Below, piece by piece: positions 1-11,760 of a stretch of 64,000 bases of DNA. Below the pieces are notes generated by a model. It was not told the DNA's origin, searched no databases, and was given only the letters and a program-made list of their open reading frames with translations. Made by a program: the position numbers and the translations under genes. The stretch spans positions 13,130,122 through 13,194,121 of the forward strand of contig NW_022097993.1 of NCBI RefSeq assembly GCF_002288925.2, read 5' to 3'. Positions within the stretch are counted from its first letter, which is position 1. Each line of letters starts with the position of its first letter. This DNA comes from Delphinapterus leucas (Eukaryota; Chordata; Mammalia; Artiodactyla; Monodontidae).

Positions 1-2549
1 TTGGCTATTCGAGGTCTTTTGTGTTTCCATACAAACTGTGAAATTTTTTGTCCAAGTTCTTTGAAAAATGCCATTGGTAGTTTGATAAGGATTGCATTGA
101 ATCTGTTGATTGCTTTGGGTAGTATAGTCATTTTCACAACGTTGAAGCTTCCAATCCAAGAACATGGTATATCTCTCCATCTGTTTGTATCATCTTTAAT
201 TTCTTTCATCAGTGTCATAGTTTTCCACATACAGGTCTCCCTTTCTCCTCAAGTTAGTTTATTCCTAGGTATTTTATTCTTTTTGTTTCAATGATAAATG
301 AGAGGGTTTTCCTTAATTTTTCTTTCAGATTTTTCATCATTAGTGTGGAGGCTTGCTAGAGCTTTCATGCATTAATTTTGTATCCTGCTACTTTACCAAA
401 TTTATTGATTAGTTCTAGTAGCTTTCTGGTAGCATCTTTAGGATTCTCTATGTATAGTATCATGTCATCTGCAAACAATGACAATTTTACTTCTTCTTTT
501 CTGATTTGGATTCCTTTTATTTCTTTTTCTTCTCTGATTGCTGTGGCTAAAACTTTCAAAACTACGTTGAATACTGGTAGTGAGAGTGGGCAACCTTGTC
601 TTGTTCTTGATCTTATTGGAAAAGTTTTCAGTTTTTCACCATTGAGAACGATGTTGGCTGTGGGTTTCTCATATATGGCCTTTATTATGTTGAGGTAAGT
701 TCCCTCTATGCCTACTTTCTGTAAGGTTTTTATCATCAATGGGTGTTGAATTTTCAGAAGCTTTCTCTGCATCTATTGGGATCATCACATGGTTTTTATC
801 CTTCAGTTTGTTAATATGGCATATTGCATTGATTGATTTGCATGTATTGAAGAATCCTTGCATTCCCGGGATAAACACCACTTGATCATGGTGTATGACC
901 CTTTTCATGTGTTGTTGGATTCTGTTTGCTAGTATTTTGGTGAGGAATTTTACATCTATGTTCATCAGTGATATTGGCCTGTAGTTTTCTTTCTTTGGGA
1001 CATCTTTGTCTGGTTTTGGTATCAGCGTGATGGCTGCCTTGTAGAATGAGTTTGGATGGTTTCCTCCCTCTGCTATATTTTGGAAGAGTTTAAGAAGAAT
1101 AGGCATTAGCTCTTCTCTAAATGTTTGAAAGAATTAGCCTTTAAAGCCATCTGGTCCTGGTCTTTTGTTTGTTGGAAGATTTTTAATCACAGTCTCAATT
1201 TCAGTGCTTGTGATTGGTCTGTTTATATTTTCTATTTCTTCCTGGTTCAGTCTAGGAAAATTGTGCTTTTCTAAGAATTTGTCCATTTCTTCCAGCTTGT
1301 CCATTTTATTGGCATATAGTTGCTTGTAGTAATCTCTCATTATCCTTTGTATTTCTGCAGGGTCAGTTGTTACTTCTCCTTTTTCATTTCTAATTTTGTT
1401 GATTTGAGTCTTCTCTCTTTTTCCTTGATGAGTCTGGCTAATGGTGTGTCAATTTTTGTTATCTTCTCAAATAACCAGCTTTTAGTTTTATTGATCTTTG
1501 CTATTGTTTCCTTCATTTCTTTTTCATTTATTTGTGATCTGATCTTTATGTTTTCTTTCCTTCTGCCAACTTTGGGATTGTTTTGTTCTTCTTTCCCTAA
1601 TTGCTTTAGATGTAAGGTTAGGTTGTCTATTTGAGATGTTTCTTGTTTCTTGAGGTAGGATTGTGTTGCTATAAACTTCCCTCTTAGAACTACTTTTGTT
1701 GCCTCCCATAGGTTTTGGGTCATTGTGTTTTCATTGTCATTTGTTTCTAGGTATTTTTTAATTTCCTCTTTGATTTCTTCAGTGATCTCTTGCTTATTTA
1801 GTAATTGTTTAGCCTCCATGTGTCTGTACTTTTTACAGATTTTTTCCTGTAATTGATATCTATTCTCATAGCATTTTGGTCAGGAAAAATATTGATATGA
1901 TTTCAATTTTCTTAAATTACCAAGGCTTGATTTGTGACCCAAGATATGATCTATCCTGAAGAATATTCCATGGCACTTGAGAAGAAAGTGTATTTTGTTT
2001 TTGGATGGAATGCCCTATAAATATCAATTAAGTCCATCTTGTTTAATGTATCATTTAAAGCTTGTGTTTCCTTTTCTATTTTCATTTTGGATGATCTGTC
2101 CATTGTTGAAAGTGGGGTTTAAAATCCCCTACTGTTATTTTTTCACTGTCGATTTCCCCTTTTATGGCTGTTAGCCTTTGCGTTATGTACTGAAGTTCTC
2201 CTATGCTGGGTGCATAAATATTTCCAATTGTTTTATCTTCTTCTTGGATTGATCTCTTGTAATTATGTAGTCCTTCTTTGTCTCTTATAATAATCTTTAT
2301 TTTGAAGTTTATTTTGTCTGATATGAGAATTGCTACTCCAGCTTTCTTTTGATTTCCATTTGCATGGAATATCTTTTTGCATATCCTCACTTTCAGTCTG
2401 CATGTGTCCCTAGGTCTGAAGTGGGTCTCTTGTAGACAGCATATATATGGGTCTTGTTTTTGTTTCTTTTGCCATTCAGCCAGTCTATGGTTTTTGGTTG
2501 GAGCATTTACATTTAAGGTAATTATCGATCTATATGTTCCTATTACCAG
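1..2549 (-). pseudogene. L1-1 ORF2 remnant (endonuclease and reverse transcriptase), partial
   Basis: ORF2 of L1 encodes an apurinic-type endonuclease followed by a reverse transcriptase, used for target-primed reverse transcription. The endonuclease part is open at 2390-2082 (HANGNQKKAGVAILISDK region) and the linker at 1819-1370. The RT is split between 1340-1134, 1106-669 and 772-365. The catalytic FADDM motif is intact at 475-461. A small deletion near 750 shifts the frame inside the RT, where the consensus EKAFDKIQHP region reads EKASENSTP before the next frame takes over. The expected ATG start is CTG at 2549-2547, and a few codons just after it are missing. The reading frame continues past the window edge. 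Confidence 0.9.
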
Positions 2550-2607
2550 TTTCTTAATTGTTTTGGGGTTTTTATTGTAGGTCTTTTCCCTTTCTTGTGT
2601 TTCCTGC

Positions 2608-3496
2608 CTAGAGAAGTTCCTTTAGCATTTGCTGTAAAGCTGGTTTGGTGGTGCTGAGTTCTCTTAGCTTTTGTTTGTCTGTAAAGTTTTTAATTTCTCT
2701 GTCAAATCTGAATAAGATCCTTGCTGGATAGAGTAGTCTTGGTTGTAGGTTTTTTCCTATCATCACTTTAAATATGTCCTGCCACTCCCTTTCTGGCTTG
2801 TAGAGTTTCTGCTGAAAGATCAGCTGTTAACCTTATGGGGATTCCCTTGTATGTTATTTGTTGCTTTTCCCTTGCTGCTTTTATTATTTTTTCTTTGTAT
2901 TTAATTTTTGAGAGTTTGATTACTATGTGTCTTCATTTGTTTCTCCTTGGATTTATCCTATATGGGACTCTCTGTGCTTCCTGGACTTGAGTATTTCCTT
3001 TCCCATATTAGGGAAGTTTTCAACTATAATCTCTTCAAATATTTTCTCAGTCCCTTTCTTTTTCTCTTCTTCTTCTGGGACCCCTATAATTCGAATGTTC
3101 ATGCTTTTAATGTTGTCCCAGTGTTCTCTGAGACTGTCCTCAATTCTTTTCATTCTTTTTATTTATTCTGCTCTGCAGTAGTTATTTCCACTATTTTATC
3201 TTCCAGGTTACTTCTCTATTCTTCTGCTTCAGTTATTCTGCTATTGATTCCTTCTAGAGAATTTTTAATTTCATTCATTTTGTTGTTCATCATTGTTTGT
3301 TTGCTCTTTAGCTCTTCTAGGTCCTTGTTAAACATTTCTTTTACTTTCTCCATTATATTTCCAAGAATTTGGATCATCTGTACTACCATTACTCTGAATT
3401 CTTTTTCAGGTAGACTGCCTATTTCCTCTCCATTTTTTGGTCTGGTGGGTTTTTACCTTGCTCCTTGATCTGCTGTGTGTTTCTCTGTCTTCTCAT
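2608..3496 (-). pseudogene. L1-1 ORF1 remnant (RNA-binding chaperone protein)
   Basis: L1 ORF1 encodes a trimeric coiled-coil RNA-binding protein that coats L1 RNA. The start ATG (3496-3494) opens a basic MRRQ-type N-terminus. A coiled-coil-like region follows, then the RRM/CTD core visible at 3153-2953 with the signature IRIIGVPEEEE. The stop is TAG at 2610-2608. The interval is 889 bp, not a multiple of three, and internal stops are present, so the full frame cannot be read. Spacing to ORF2 (about 60 bp) is much shorter than in the older L1s of this window, which have spacers of several hundred bases. Confidence 0.85.
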
Positions 3497-5638
3497 TTTG
3501 CTTACCTTACTGTGTTTTGTGTCTCCTTTTCACAGGCTGCAGGTTCCTAGTTTCCATTGTTTTTGGTGTCTGCCCCAGAGGGTAAGGTTTGTTCAGTGGG
3601 TTGTGTATGTTTCCTGCTGGAGGTGACTAGTGCCTGTGTTCTGGTGGATTAGGCTGTATCTTGTCTTTCTGACGGTGTTGGTCGTTTCCAGTGGTCTGTT
3701 TTGGGTTATTGGTGGACTTATTATGAGTTTAGGCAGCCTCTCAGCTAATGGGTGGGGTTGTGTTCCTGTCTTTCTAGTTGTTTGGCATGGGGTGTCCAGC
3801 AATGGAGCTTGCTGGTCGTTGAGTGGAACTAGGTCTTTGTATTGAGACAGAGGACTCTGGGGGAGCTCTCACAAATTGATATTACATGAGGCTGGGAGGT
3901 CTCTGGTGGGAAAATGTCTTGAACTCAGCTCTCCCACCTCAGAGGCTCAGGCCTGACACCTGGCTGGAGCACCAAGACCCTGTGTTTCTGTCACACAACT
4001 CAGAAGGAAGGTGATAAAAAAAAGAAAGAAAAAATAATAACGTTATGAAAATAGAAATTAAAAACGTATTAAAATAAAGAAATAAAAAAGTAATACAAAA
4101 AAAGAGAGAGCAACCAACCAATATACCAATCCACCAATGATAACAAGTGCTAAAACCTATACTAAAAAAAAAAAACTAAAACGGACTGACAGAATCCTAG
4201 GACAAATGGTAAAAGCAAACCTGCAGAGACAAAATCACACAAAGAAGCATACACATACACACTCACAAAAAGAGAAAAAGGAAAGAAAAAAATATATATA
4301 TAAATGAAGAGAACAACCAAATCAGTAAACCAATCTACCAATGATAATAAGCTCTAAATACTGAACTAAGATAAATATAACACCAGAAAAAAAATTAGAG
4401 GCAGAAAGCAAACCCCAAGTCTACAGTTGCTCCCAAAGTCCAGTTCCTAAATTTTGGGACGATTCGTTGTCTATTCAGGTATTCCACAGATGCAGGGTAT
4501 ATCAAGTTGACTGTACAGATTTAATCTGCTGCTCCTGTGGCTGACCAGAGAAATTTCCCTTTCACTTCTTTGTTCGCACAGCTCCTGGGGTTCAGCTTTG
4601 GATTTGCCCCTGCCACTGCACGTAAGTCGCCCTGTGGCATATGTTCTTTGCCCAGACAGGAGGGGGTTAAAGGAGAGGCTGAATAGGGAGCTGTGGCTCA
4701 CTCAGGCTGGAGAGTGGGTTGGGTATAGAATGCAGGGCACGCCTGCAACGACAGAGGCTGGTGTGACGTTGCACCAGCCTGAGAGTGCTGTGTTTTCTCC
4801 CGGAGAAGCTATCGCTGGATCACGGGACCCTGGCAATGACGGGCTGCACATGTTCCCGGGAGCGGAGGTGTGGATAGTGACCTGTGCTTGCACACAGGTT
4901 TCTTGGTGGCTGCAGCAGCAGCGTAGCATCTCATGCCCATCTCTGTGGTCCACTCTGATAGCTGTGGCACGCACCCATCTCTGGAGCTTGTTTAGGTGGT
5001 GCTCTGAATTCCCTTTCCTCGTGTACCCTGATACAATGGTCTCTTGCCTCTTAGGCAGGTCCAGACCTCTTCACTGAATCCCTCCCGGCTAACTGTTGTG
5101 CACTAGCCCCCTTCAGGCTGTGTTCATGCAGCCAACCCCAGTCCTCTCCCTGGTTCTGACTTCTGAAGCCTGAGCCTCAGCTCCCAGCCCCCACCTGCCC
5201 TTGTGGGTGAGCAGACAAGCCTCTCAGGCTGGTGAGTGCTGGTTGGCACTGATCCTCTGTGCAGGAATCTCTCCACTTTGCCATCTGCACCCCTGTTACT
5301 GTGCTCTCCTCCATGGCTCTGAAGCTTCCCCCCCGACCCCCACCCCCCGTCTCCACCAGTGATGGGCCTCCCAATGTGTGGAAACTTTTCCTCCTTCACA
5401 GCTCCCTCCCACTGGTGCAGGTTCCATCCCTATTCTTTTGTCTCTGTTTCTTCTTTTTTCTTTTGCCCTACCCAGGTGTGTGGGGAGTTTCTTGCCTTTT
5501 GGGAAATCTGAGGTCTTCTGCCAGCGTTCAGTAGGTGTTCTGTAGGAGTTGTTCCACATGTAGATTTATTTTTGATATATTTGTGGGGAGGAAGGTGATC
5601 TCCGCATCTTACTCCTTTGTCATCTTGAAGGTCCCCTC
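3497..5638 (-). promoter_or_regulatory. L1-1 5' UTR with expected internal promoter
   Basis: Full-length mammalian L1s carry an internal RNA polymerase II promoter in the 5' UTR; this is family knowledge, and activity here is inferred. The distal part (about 4590-5638) is GC-richer and has scattered CpGs. The part next to ORF1 (about 4010-4420) is a polypyrimidine-rich stretch in the sense direction, seen on the plus strand as A-rich DNA. The first bases resemble the 5' ends of L1-4, L1-9 and L1-11: all share the block TCTACATGTGGAACAA followed by CTGGCAGAA. This points to common descent of the 5' UTR types. The usual YY1-like AAGATGGC core near the first base is altered to AAGATGACA. Confidence 0.6.
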
Positions 5639-6089
5639 CAACTGATTCTTATTTTAGGAAAAATGTATACTAGAATACTACAGATTATATTTTAAAGTAG
5701 GAAATGAAAACAAAGCATAAAATAATTAAAAATAGGAACTTTAGCTCTCTCCTCAGTCTAAAATTACTAATACCACTTAAAATACAGTTACATTGACCTT
5801 CCAAAAACATTCCCTTTTCCCCATTGGCTCTTGCTAGTATTCTATATCTGATTATTGTTTACTTCTGGATACTTAGGTATCTCTTTGCCTTTTATTATCT
5901 TCAATACATTGTTATGAGTTGTGTCAGTTTCCTTTGCTGAGGCTTATGCTTTTCCCCAAAAGCCCCTTTGTACAAGCAAGTATATTTTTCCTCTTGTTTT
6001 TACTAAACAGTTTCCATATTTAAAAATGCTTATGCATATTCACCTCTGCACACCCATTGTAAGATTTAATTAAAAAGAAAATAGCCAAA
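5639..6089. other. Unassigned AT-rich intergenic DNA
   Basis: No coding region, RNA gene or recognisable repeat was seen between L1-1 and L1-2. Confidence 0.5.
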
Positions 6090-9000
6090 GAGGAGTGATG
6101 TCAGCATCATGGAGGTGTGAGTCTTTTCTCTTTTCTCTCCTCTTTGATTTACAACTCTTGGACATCCATAACTGAAAAAATGTGGCTCTGCACAACATAC
6201 CAGGATACCCATGAGTCCATCCAACCATGGACCAGAAAGGGGGTGGATTGAACCACAGAGGAGGCGAGGAGGCAGCAGAGCAAGGGAAGTGGTGGCAGAG
6301 TCAACAGCAGCAGAGAAGGTGACAGCTGGTCTGAGAGCAAACCAACAAGACATTTCTCGTAGAGGAGATGAAGTGTGAAGGTGGTGGATGGGGATCTGTC
6401 CAGCTGCTCACACTGCAGCTGGAAAGATAAGCTGTGTACTTTGAAGAGAGACTGCAATAACTGGAGGAGTGAAAGAAAAGGGAAGTAGACAGACGAAGAG
6501 AACTGAAGGAAAGCCTCTCCTGCTCTCTGCCCCATGAGGCATGAAGACCACTCAAAGACCTCTGGGATGTCCCCACTGTGGATTCCTCTACTGAGCCATG
6601 GGAATACACAAAGCTCCAAGTGTTAAGTACACACCTGCCCTCCTCTGCTGCCAAATCTTCCCTCAGATATTAGGGAGAAATAAAGGCTTTCCCAGACAAA
6701 CAAAAACTGAGGGAGTTCACCACCACTAAACCTGCCCCTTTAAACAAGAAATATTTAAAAGAATATCTTCTACTTAAAGTGAAAAGAAAAAAGTACACAA
6801 ACCTCTGATTAAGTTAATGTGTACTCAGAATACTGTAACTAATTTTTAAAATAATATGTTAAACTCTTAGCATAAAGTTTAAATGAAAAGAGCATGAAAC
6901 ATAACTATAGCTACCACAACTTGGTAAAAAAATTACAGCATAAAGAGAAATACTTTGTGACACAAAAATTATAAAAGGGGAAGAGTAAAATGATGGAATC
7001 TTTAATAGACTAATGAAGATAAATTTCTAACAGAAGAAAAATGACTGTTTTATTTATAAGATTTTTTTGTAAACCTCACAGTAGCCACAAGGCAAAAATT
7101 TAAAGCATACAGGCACATGCATGTGCACACACAAACACACACACAGAGGGTAGGAGAATGCACAAATCATCAAATTACAAAGGTAGACAGAAAGAGAGGA
7201 GAGGGATAAAGTGGAGAGTCAGAATAACTAGAAGACAAAAGAAGAGGAAAGAGAAAATATAAAATGGTAGTAGTAAATCCTTACATATCAATAATTACCC
7301 TAAATATAAATGAATTGTACTCAGCAATCAAAAGGCACGTATTGGCTGGATGGATCAAAAAACAAGATACAACTATGTGCTACCTATAGGATACTTGTTT
7401 CAGCTCTAAAAACACACATAGCCTCAAAGTGAAAGGTTGGGAGATTATATTCAACACATGAAAACAAAAAGAAGGCAGGTGTAGCCACACTTAAACAAAA
7501 TAGACTTCAAGCCTAAAGATAACAAGAGACAAAAAAGTCATTATATAATGATAAAAGGATCAATACATCAAGAAGATATAACAATCATAAATATACATAC
7601 TCCCAACACTTGAGCACTGAAATATATTAAACAATTAATAACAGATGTTAAGAAAGTAATAGACAACAATACAACAATTATAGGAGGCATGAATACTCCA
7701 CTATCAGCAATGGGTAGATTGTCTAGACAGAAAATCAGTAAGAAGTTTTGGAATTGAACCACAATTAAAAACAATTGGAATTAATTGACATATACAGAAC
7801 ATTCTATCCAACAGCAGCAGAATGTATAATCTTCTCAAGCAAACATGGAACATTCTCCAGGACTGATCATATTGGTCACAAAACATAACTTAGCAAATAT
7901 AAGAAGATTGAAATCATACCAACTATCTTCTCTTGAACACAATGATATGAAACTGGAAATCAAAACAAGAGGAAAGTGAAAAGATCTAGAAATATTTGGA
8001 AGGTAAACAACAAACTTCTAAACAACCACTGACTCAGAGAAGAATTCAAAAAGGAAATATATTATCCCCCCAAAATGAAAATGAAAATACAACATATCAA
8101 ATATTGTGGGATGTAGCAAAAAACAGTTCTGAGAAGAAACTTGATAGCAATAAACACATATATTATTAAATTAGTAAGATCTTAAATAAACAACCTAATT
8201 TTAAACCTCAAGGAACTAGAAAAAGAAAAACATATTAAGCCCAAAGTTAGCAGAAAGAAGAAAATAATAAGGATCAGAGCAGAAATAAATGGAATAGAAA
8301 CCAGAAAAGGAACAGGAATAATCAATGAAACAAAGAGCCAGTTCTTCAAAAAGATAAACAAATTGACAAGCCTTTAGCTAGACTAAATGAGAAAAAAAGA
8401 GAAAACGTTCAAATGAAAAAAGCCAGAAATGAAAAAGGAGACATTACAACTGATACTACTACAGAAATATATAGAATGATAAGAGACTATATGAACAAAT
8501 ATATGATAACAAATTATATAACCTAGAAGAAATGGGTGCATTTCTAGAAACACACAACATACTAAGACTAAATCAGGAATAAATAGAAAATCCAAACAGA
8601 CCAATAATGGATAGAGACTGAAACAGTAATAAAACAAACAAACCCCCCTGCCAAACAAAGAAAAAAACCCAACATAGAAGCACCAGGACCAGATGACTTC
8701 ACTGGAGAATTCTACCAAATATTTAAAGAATTAATACCAATTCCTCTCAAACTCTTCCAAAATATTGAGGAGAAAGAGGGAACATGCCCAAACTCATTTT
8801 GTGAGGCCAGCATTACTTTGATACCAACACTAGATATGGTTACCACAAGAAAAACATATATATATAGACCAACATCCCTCATGAGTATACATGCAAAAAT
8901 TCCCAGCAAAGTATTAGCAAACTGAATTCAAGAACACGTTAAAAAGATTATACATCACGACCAAGAGAGATTTATTCCTGGGATTCAAGGATGGTTCAAC

Positions 9001-10980
9001 ATATGTAAATCAATAAAATCACATCAATGTAATGAAATATAAAAATCACATGATCATATAATAGATGTAGAAAAAGCATTTGACAGAGTACATATAGCTT
9101 TTGTGATAGACTGGGTATAGAAGAAACATAATTCAAAATAATAAAGTTCATATATGACAAACTCACAGCTAACATTATACGCAATGGAGAGAAATTGAAA
9201 ACATTTTCCCTATGATCAGGAATAAGGCAAGGATGCCCACCACTTCTATTCAATACTGGGATGAATACTAGAGCATTTAGGCAAGACAAAGAAATAAAAG
9301 GAATCCAGATTAGAAAAGAAGAGCAAAACTGTCAGTATTTGCTGATAATATAATCCTATGTATAGAATATACTAAAGAATCATTCAAAAAACTGTTGGAA
9401 TTACTCAGTGACTTCAGTGAAGTGGCAAAATACAAAATCAACATTCAGGAATAAGCTGCATTCCTTTACACTAATGATGAAGCATCTGAAAAAGAAATAA
9501 ACCATCTCATTCACAATAGCATAAAACATAAAATATTTAGGAATAATATTAACCAAGGAAGTGAAATATGTATACAATGAAAACTACAAAACTTTAATGA
9601 AAGAAATCAAAGAAGACACAAATGAAAAGGCATACTGTGTTCATAAATTGGAAGAATTAATATTGTAAAATGGCCATACTACTCAAAGTCATTTATAGAG
9701 TTAATGCAATCCCCACGACCAGATTTCAAAACATACTACAAATCCATAGTAATAAAAACAGTATGGTATTGGCACAAAAATAGAGACATCAACTAATGGA
9801 ACAGAATAGAGAGCCCAGAATTAAACTCTGGCATATACAGTCATCTAATATTTGACAAGGGATCCAAGAATACCCAATTGGAAAAGAATATTCTCTTCAA
9901 CAAATTGTTCTGGGAAAACTGAAGAAACACATGCAGAACCATGAAATCAAAAACGTATTTCACACTATTCACAAAAATTAAAGTGAAATTGATTTATGTT
10001 TTACTTAAACATAAAACCATATACCGTAAAACTCCTAGAAGAAAACATAGGTAAGAATCTTATCAATACTTGTCTTGGAAAAAATGTGGGGGGCATGAAG
10101 CCCAAAGCATACACAACAAAATAAAACAATCAAAAAATAGGACTACGTTAAACCCAAAAGTTTCTGCAAAGCAAAAGAAACATTACCAAAATGAAAACAC
10201 AACCTAAAAAAGTGACAAACCCTTTGCAAACCATATGTTGGATAAGTGGTTAATATCCAAAAAATATAAAAAGCAAATTAATCTAATTTTAAAATGGGCA
10301 GAATAACTAAAAAATCATTTCTCAAAGAGGACATCAAAATGGCCAACAGACACATGAAAAGATTTTCAACATCACTAATAATCAGGGAAATGAAAATCAA
10401 AGCCACAACGAGACATCACCTTATGCCTGTTAGAATGGCTGTTACCAAGAAGACAAGAGACAAACGGTGCTGGTGAGGATGTGGTGAAAAGTGAACCCTC
10501 ATACATTTACAGTGGCAAGGCAAATTGGTCCAACTGTTATGGAAAACAGTATGGAGTTTCCTAAAAAAAGTATAAATATGACTACACTTTTATCCAGCAA
10601 TTCCACTGTTGTGTATATACCCAAAAGAAAATAAAAACAGGATTTCTAAGAGATACATGCACTTGCATGTTTATTGCAGCATTATTTGCAATAGCCAAGA
10701 TATGGAAACAACCCAGATGCCCATCAATGAATGAATGGATAAAAAAGATGTGGTAGATATACATGAGGAAATATTATTCAGCCATGAGAAAGGAAGATAT
10801 CCTTCGATTTGCAGTGTCATGGACCGACCTTGAAAACAGTATGCTATGTAAGATAAGTCAGACAGAGAAAGACAAATACTCTGTGATATAACTTATAGGT
10901 AGAATATTTAAACAGTTAAGCCTGTAAAAAAGAGTGTAAAATTGTGGCTTATGGGGGGTGTGGGGAAAAATAATGTTGTT
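6090..10980 (+). mobile_element. L1-2: old LINE-1 with 5' UTR, ORF1 tail and near-complete ORF2
   Basis: The left part (6090-6660) resembles an older L1 5' UTR type unlike the others in the window. It passes almost directly into the end of ORF1 (about 6670-6775, an AFPRQTKTEGVHHH-like stretch), so nearly all of ORF1 is missing. A spacer of about 490 bp leads to the ORF2 start at 7264. ORF2 then runs to about 10911, followed by a short truncated 3' UTR that meets L1-3 near 10980. Many stops and indels show this is one of the older elements. The left boundary is approximate and no target-site duplication was found. Confidence 0.85.
7264..10911 (+). pseudogene. L1-2 ORF2 remnant (endonuclease and reverse transcriptase)
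   Basis: The start ATG at 7264 is kept and the frame begins MVVVNPYISIITLNIN, then stops with TAG at 7387 after 41 codons. Homology continues through the endonuclease, the linker and the reverse transcriptase to the family's usual ORF2 end near 10911. The catalytic motif at 9338-9352 reads FADNI instead of FADDM/FADDI, losing the second catalytic aspartate. The overall length (about 3.65 kb) is close to the family norm, so damage is mostly point mutations and small indels. Confidence 0.85.
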
Positions 10981-10982
10981 TA

Positions 10983-11271
10983 AAATGCTAGAGAGGATAT
11001 GGAGAAAAGGGAACCCTGCTACCTTGTTGGTGAGAATGTAAATTGGTGCAGTAACTATGGAAAATAGTATGGAGATTCCTCAGGAAACTAAAAATAGAGT
11101 TGCCATATGATCCAGCAATCTCACTATTGGATATATATCTGGACAAAACTATAATTCAAAAGATACATGAACCCCTATGTTCAGAGCAGCACTATTTACA
11201 ATAGCCAAGCCAAGGAAACAACCTAAATGTCCATCAACAGGTGAATGGATAAAAAAGATGTAGTGTGTGTG

Positions 11272-11324
<53 letters not shown>

Positions 11325-11760
11325 ATATTCAGCCATAAAAAACAATTAATAATGCCATTTGCAGCAACATGATGTACCTAGAGATTATCATATTAAATGA
11401 AGTCAGAAAGAGAAAGAAAAATTCCATGTGATATCACTTATATGTGGAATCTAAAATATAAAACAAATGAACTTATCTATAAAACAGAAACAAACTCACA
11501 GACACAGAGAACAGGCCAGTGATTGCCAAGGGGGAAGGTGGGGGGAGAGTTGTATTGGGAGTTTGGCATTAGCAGATACAAACTATTATACATAGAATAG
11601 ATAAACAACAAGGTTCTATTGTATAGCACATGGAACTATATTCAATATCCTGTAATAAACCATAATGGGATACAATATGAAAAAGTATATATATATATAC
11701 ATATATATATATTCATATATGCATATGAATCATTTTTCTGTACACCAGAAACTAACACAG
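10983..11760 (+). mobile_element. L1-3: 5'-truncated LINE-1 (ORF2 C-terminus and 3' UTR)
   Basis: A second copy of the ORF2 C-terminal region starts directly after the 3' end of L1-2; the block around GGGAACCCTGCTACC repeats a motif present about 500 bp upstream. ORF2 homology ends with the usual TAA at 11452-11454. The 3' UTR follows, with the artiodactyl/cetacean-type tail (motif TATAGCACATGGAACTATAT, then an AT-repeat, then CTGTACACCAGAAACTAAC). The final bases of the family's 3' end are missing, so the right border near 11760 is approximate. An expanded TG/TA tract sits at 11262-11319. Confidence 0.85.
11262..11319. repeat. (TG)n/(TA)n microsatellite within L1-3
   Basis: A short TG run with one interruption passes into about 40 bp of pure TA dinucleotides, at the position where other L1 copies have a short imperfect TATATA stretch. 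It is probably length-polymorphic. The pure AT tract could extrude as a cruciform. Confidence 0.95.

Larger units (their letters stand above)
1..5638 (-). mobile_element. L1-1: LINE-1 retrotransposon, intact 5' end, 3' end outside window
   Basis: Read on the minus strand, the order is a GC-richer 5' UTR (5638 to 3497), ORF1 (3496 to 2608), a short spacer, then ORF2 from 2549 to the window edge. The edge falls in the ORF2 thumb and C-terminal part, so perhaps 1.3 kb of ORF2 plus the 3' UTR lie outside. The 5' end reads close to the start of the currently active cetartiodactyl L1 lineage as I remember it, which makes this probably the youngest L1 here. Long open stretches remain, but ORF1 and ORF2 both carry frame changes and stops, so it cannot mobilise itself. 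The target-site duplication cannot be checked without the 3' end. Confidence 0.93.

Noticed and set aside
2947..3468. 173-codon plus-strand frame
   Set aside because: It is the antisense of L1-1 ORF1; the sense strand carries the recognisable RNA-binding domain.
6149..6654. 156- and 117-codon overlapping minus-strand frames
   Set aside because: They overlap each other in two frames, are antisense to the L1-2 leader, and have no domain; GC-richer composition explains them.
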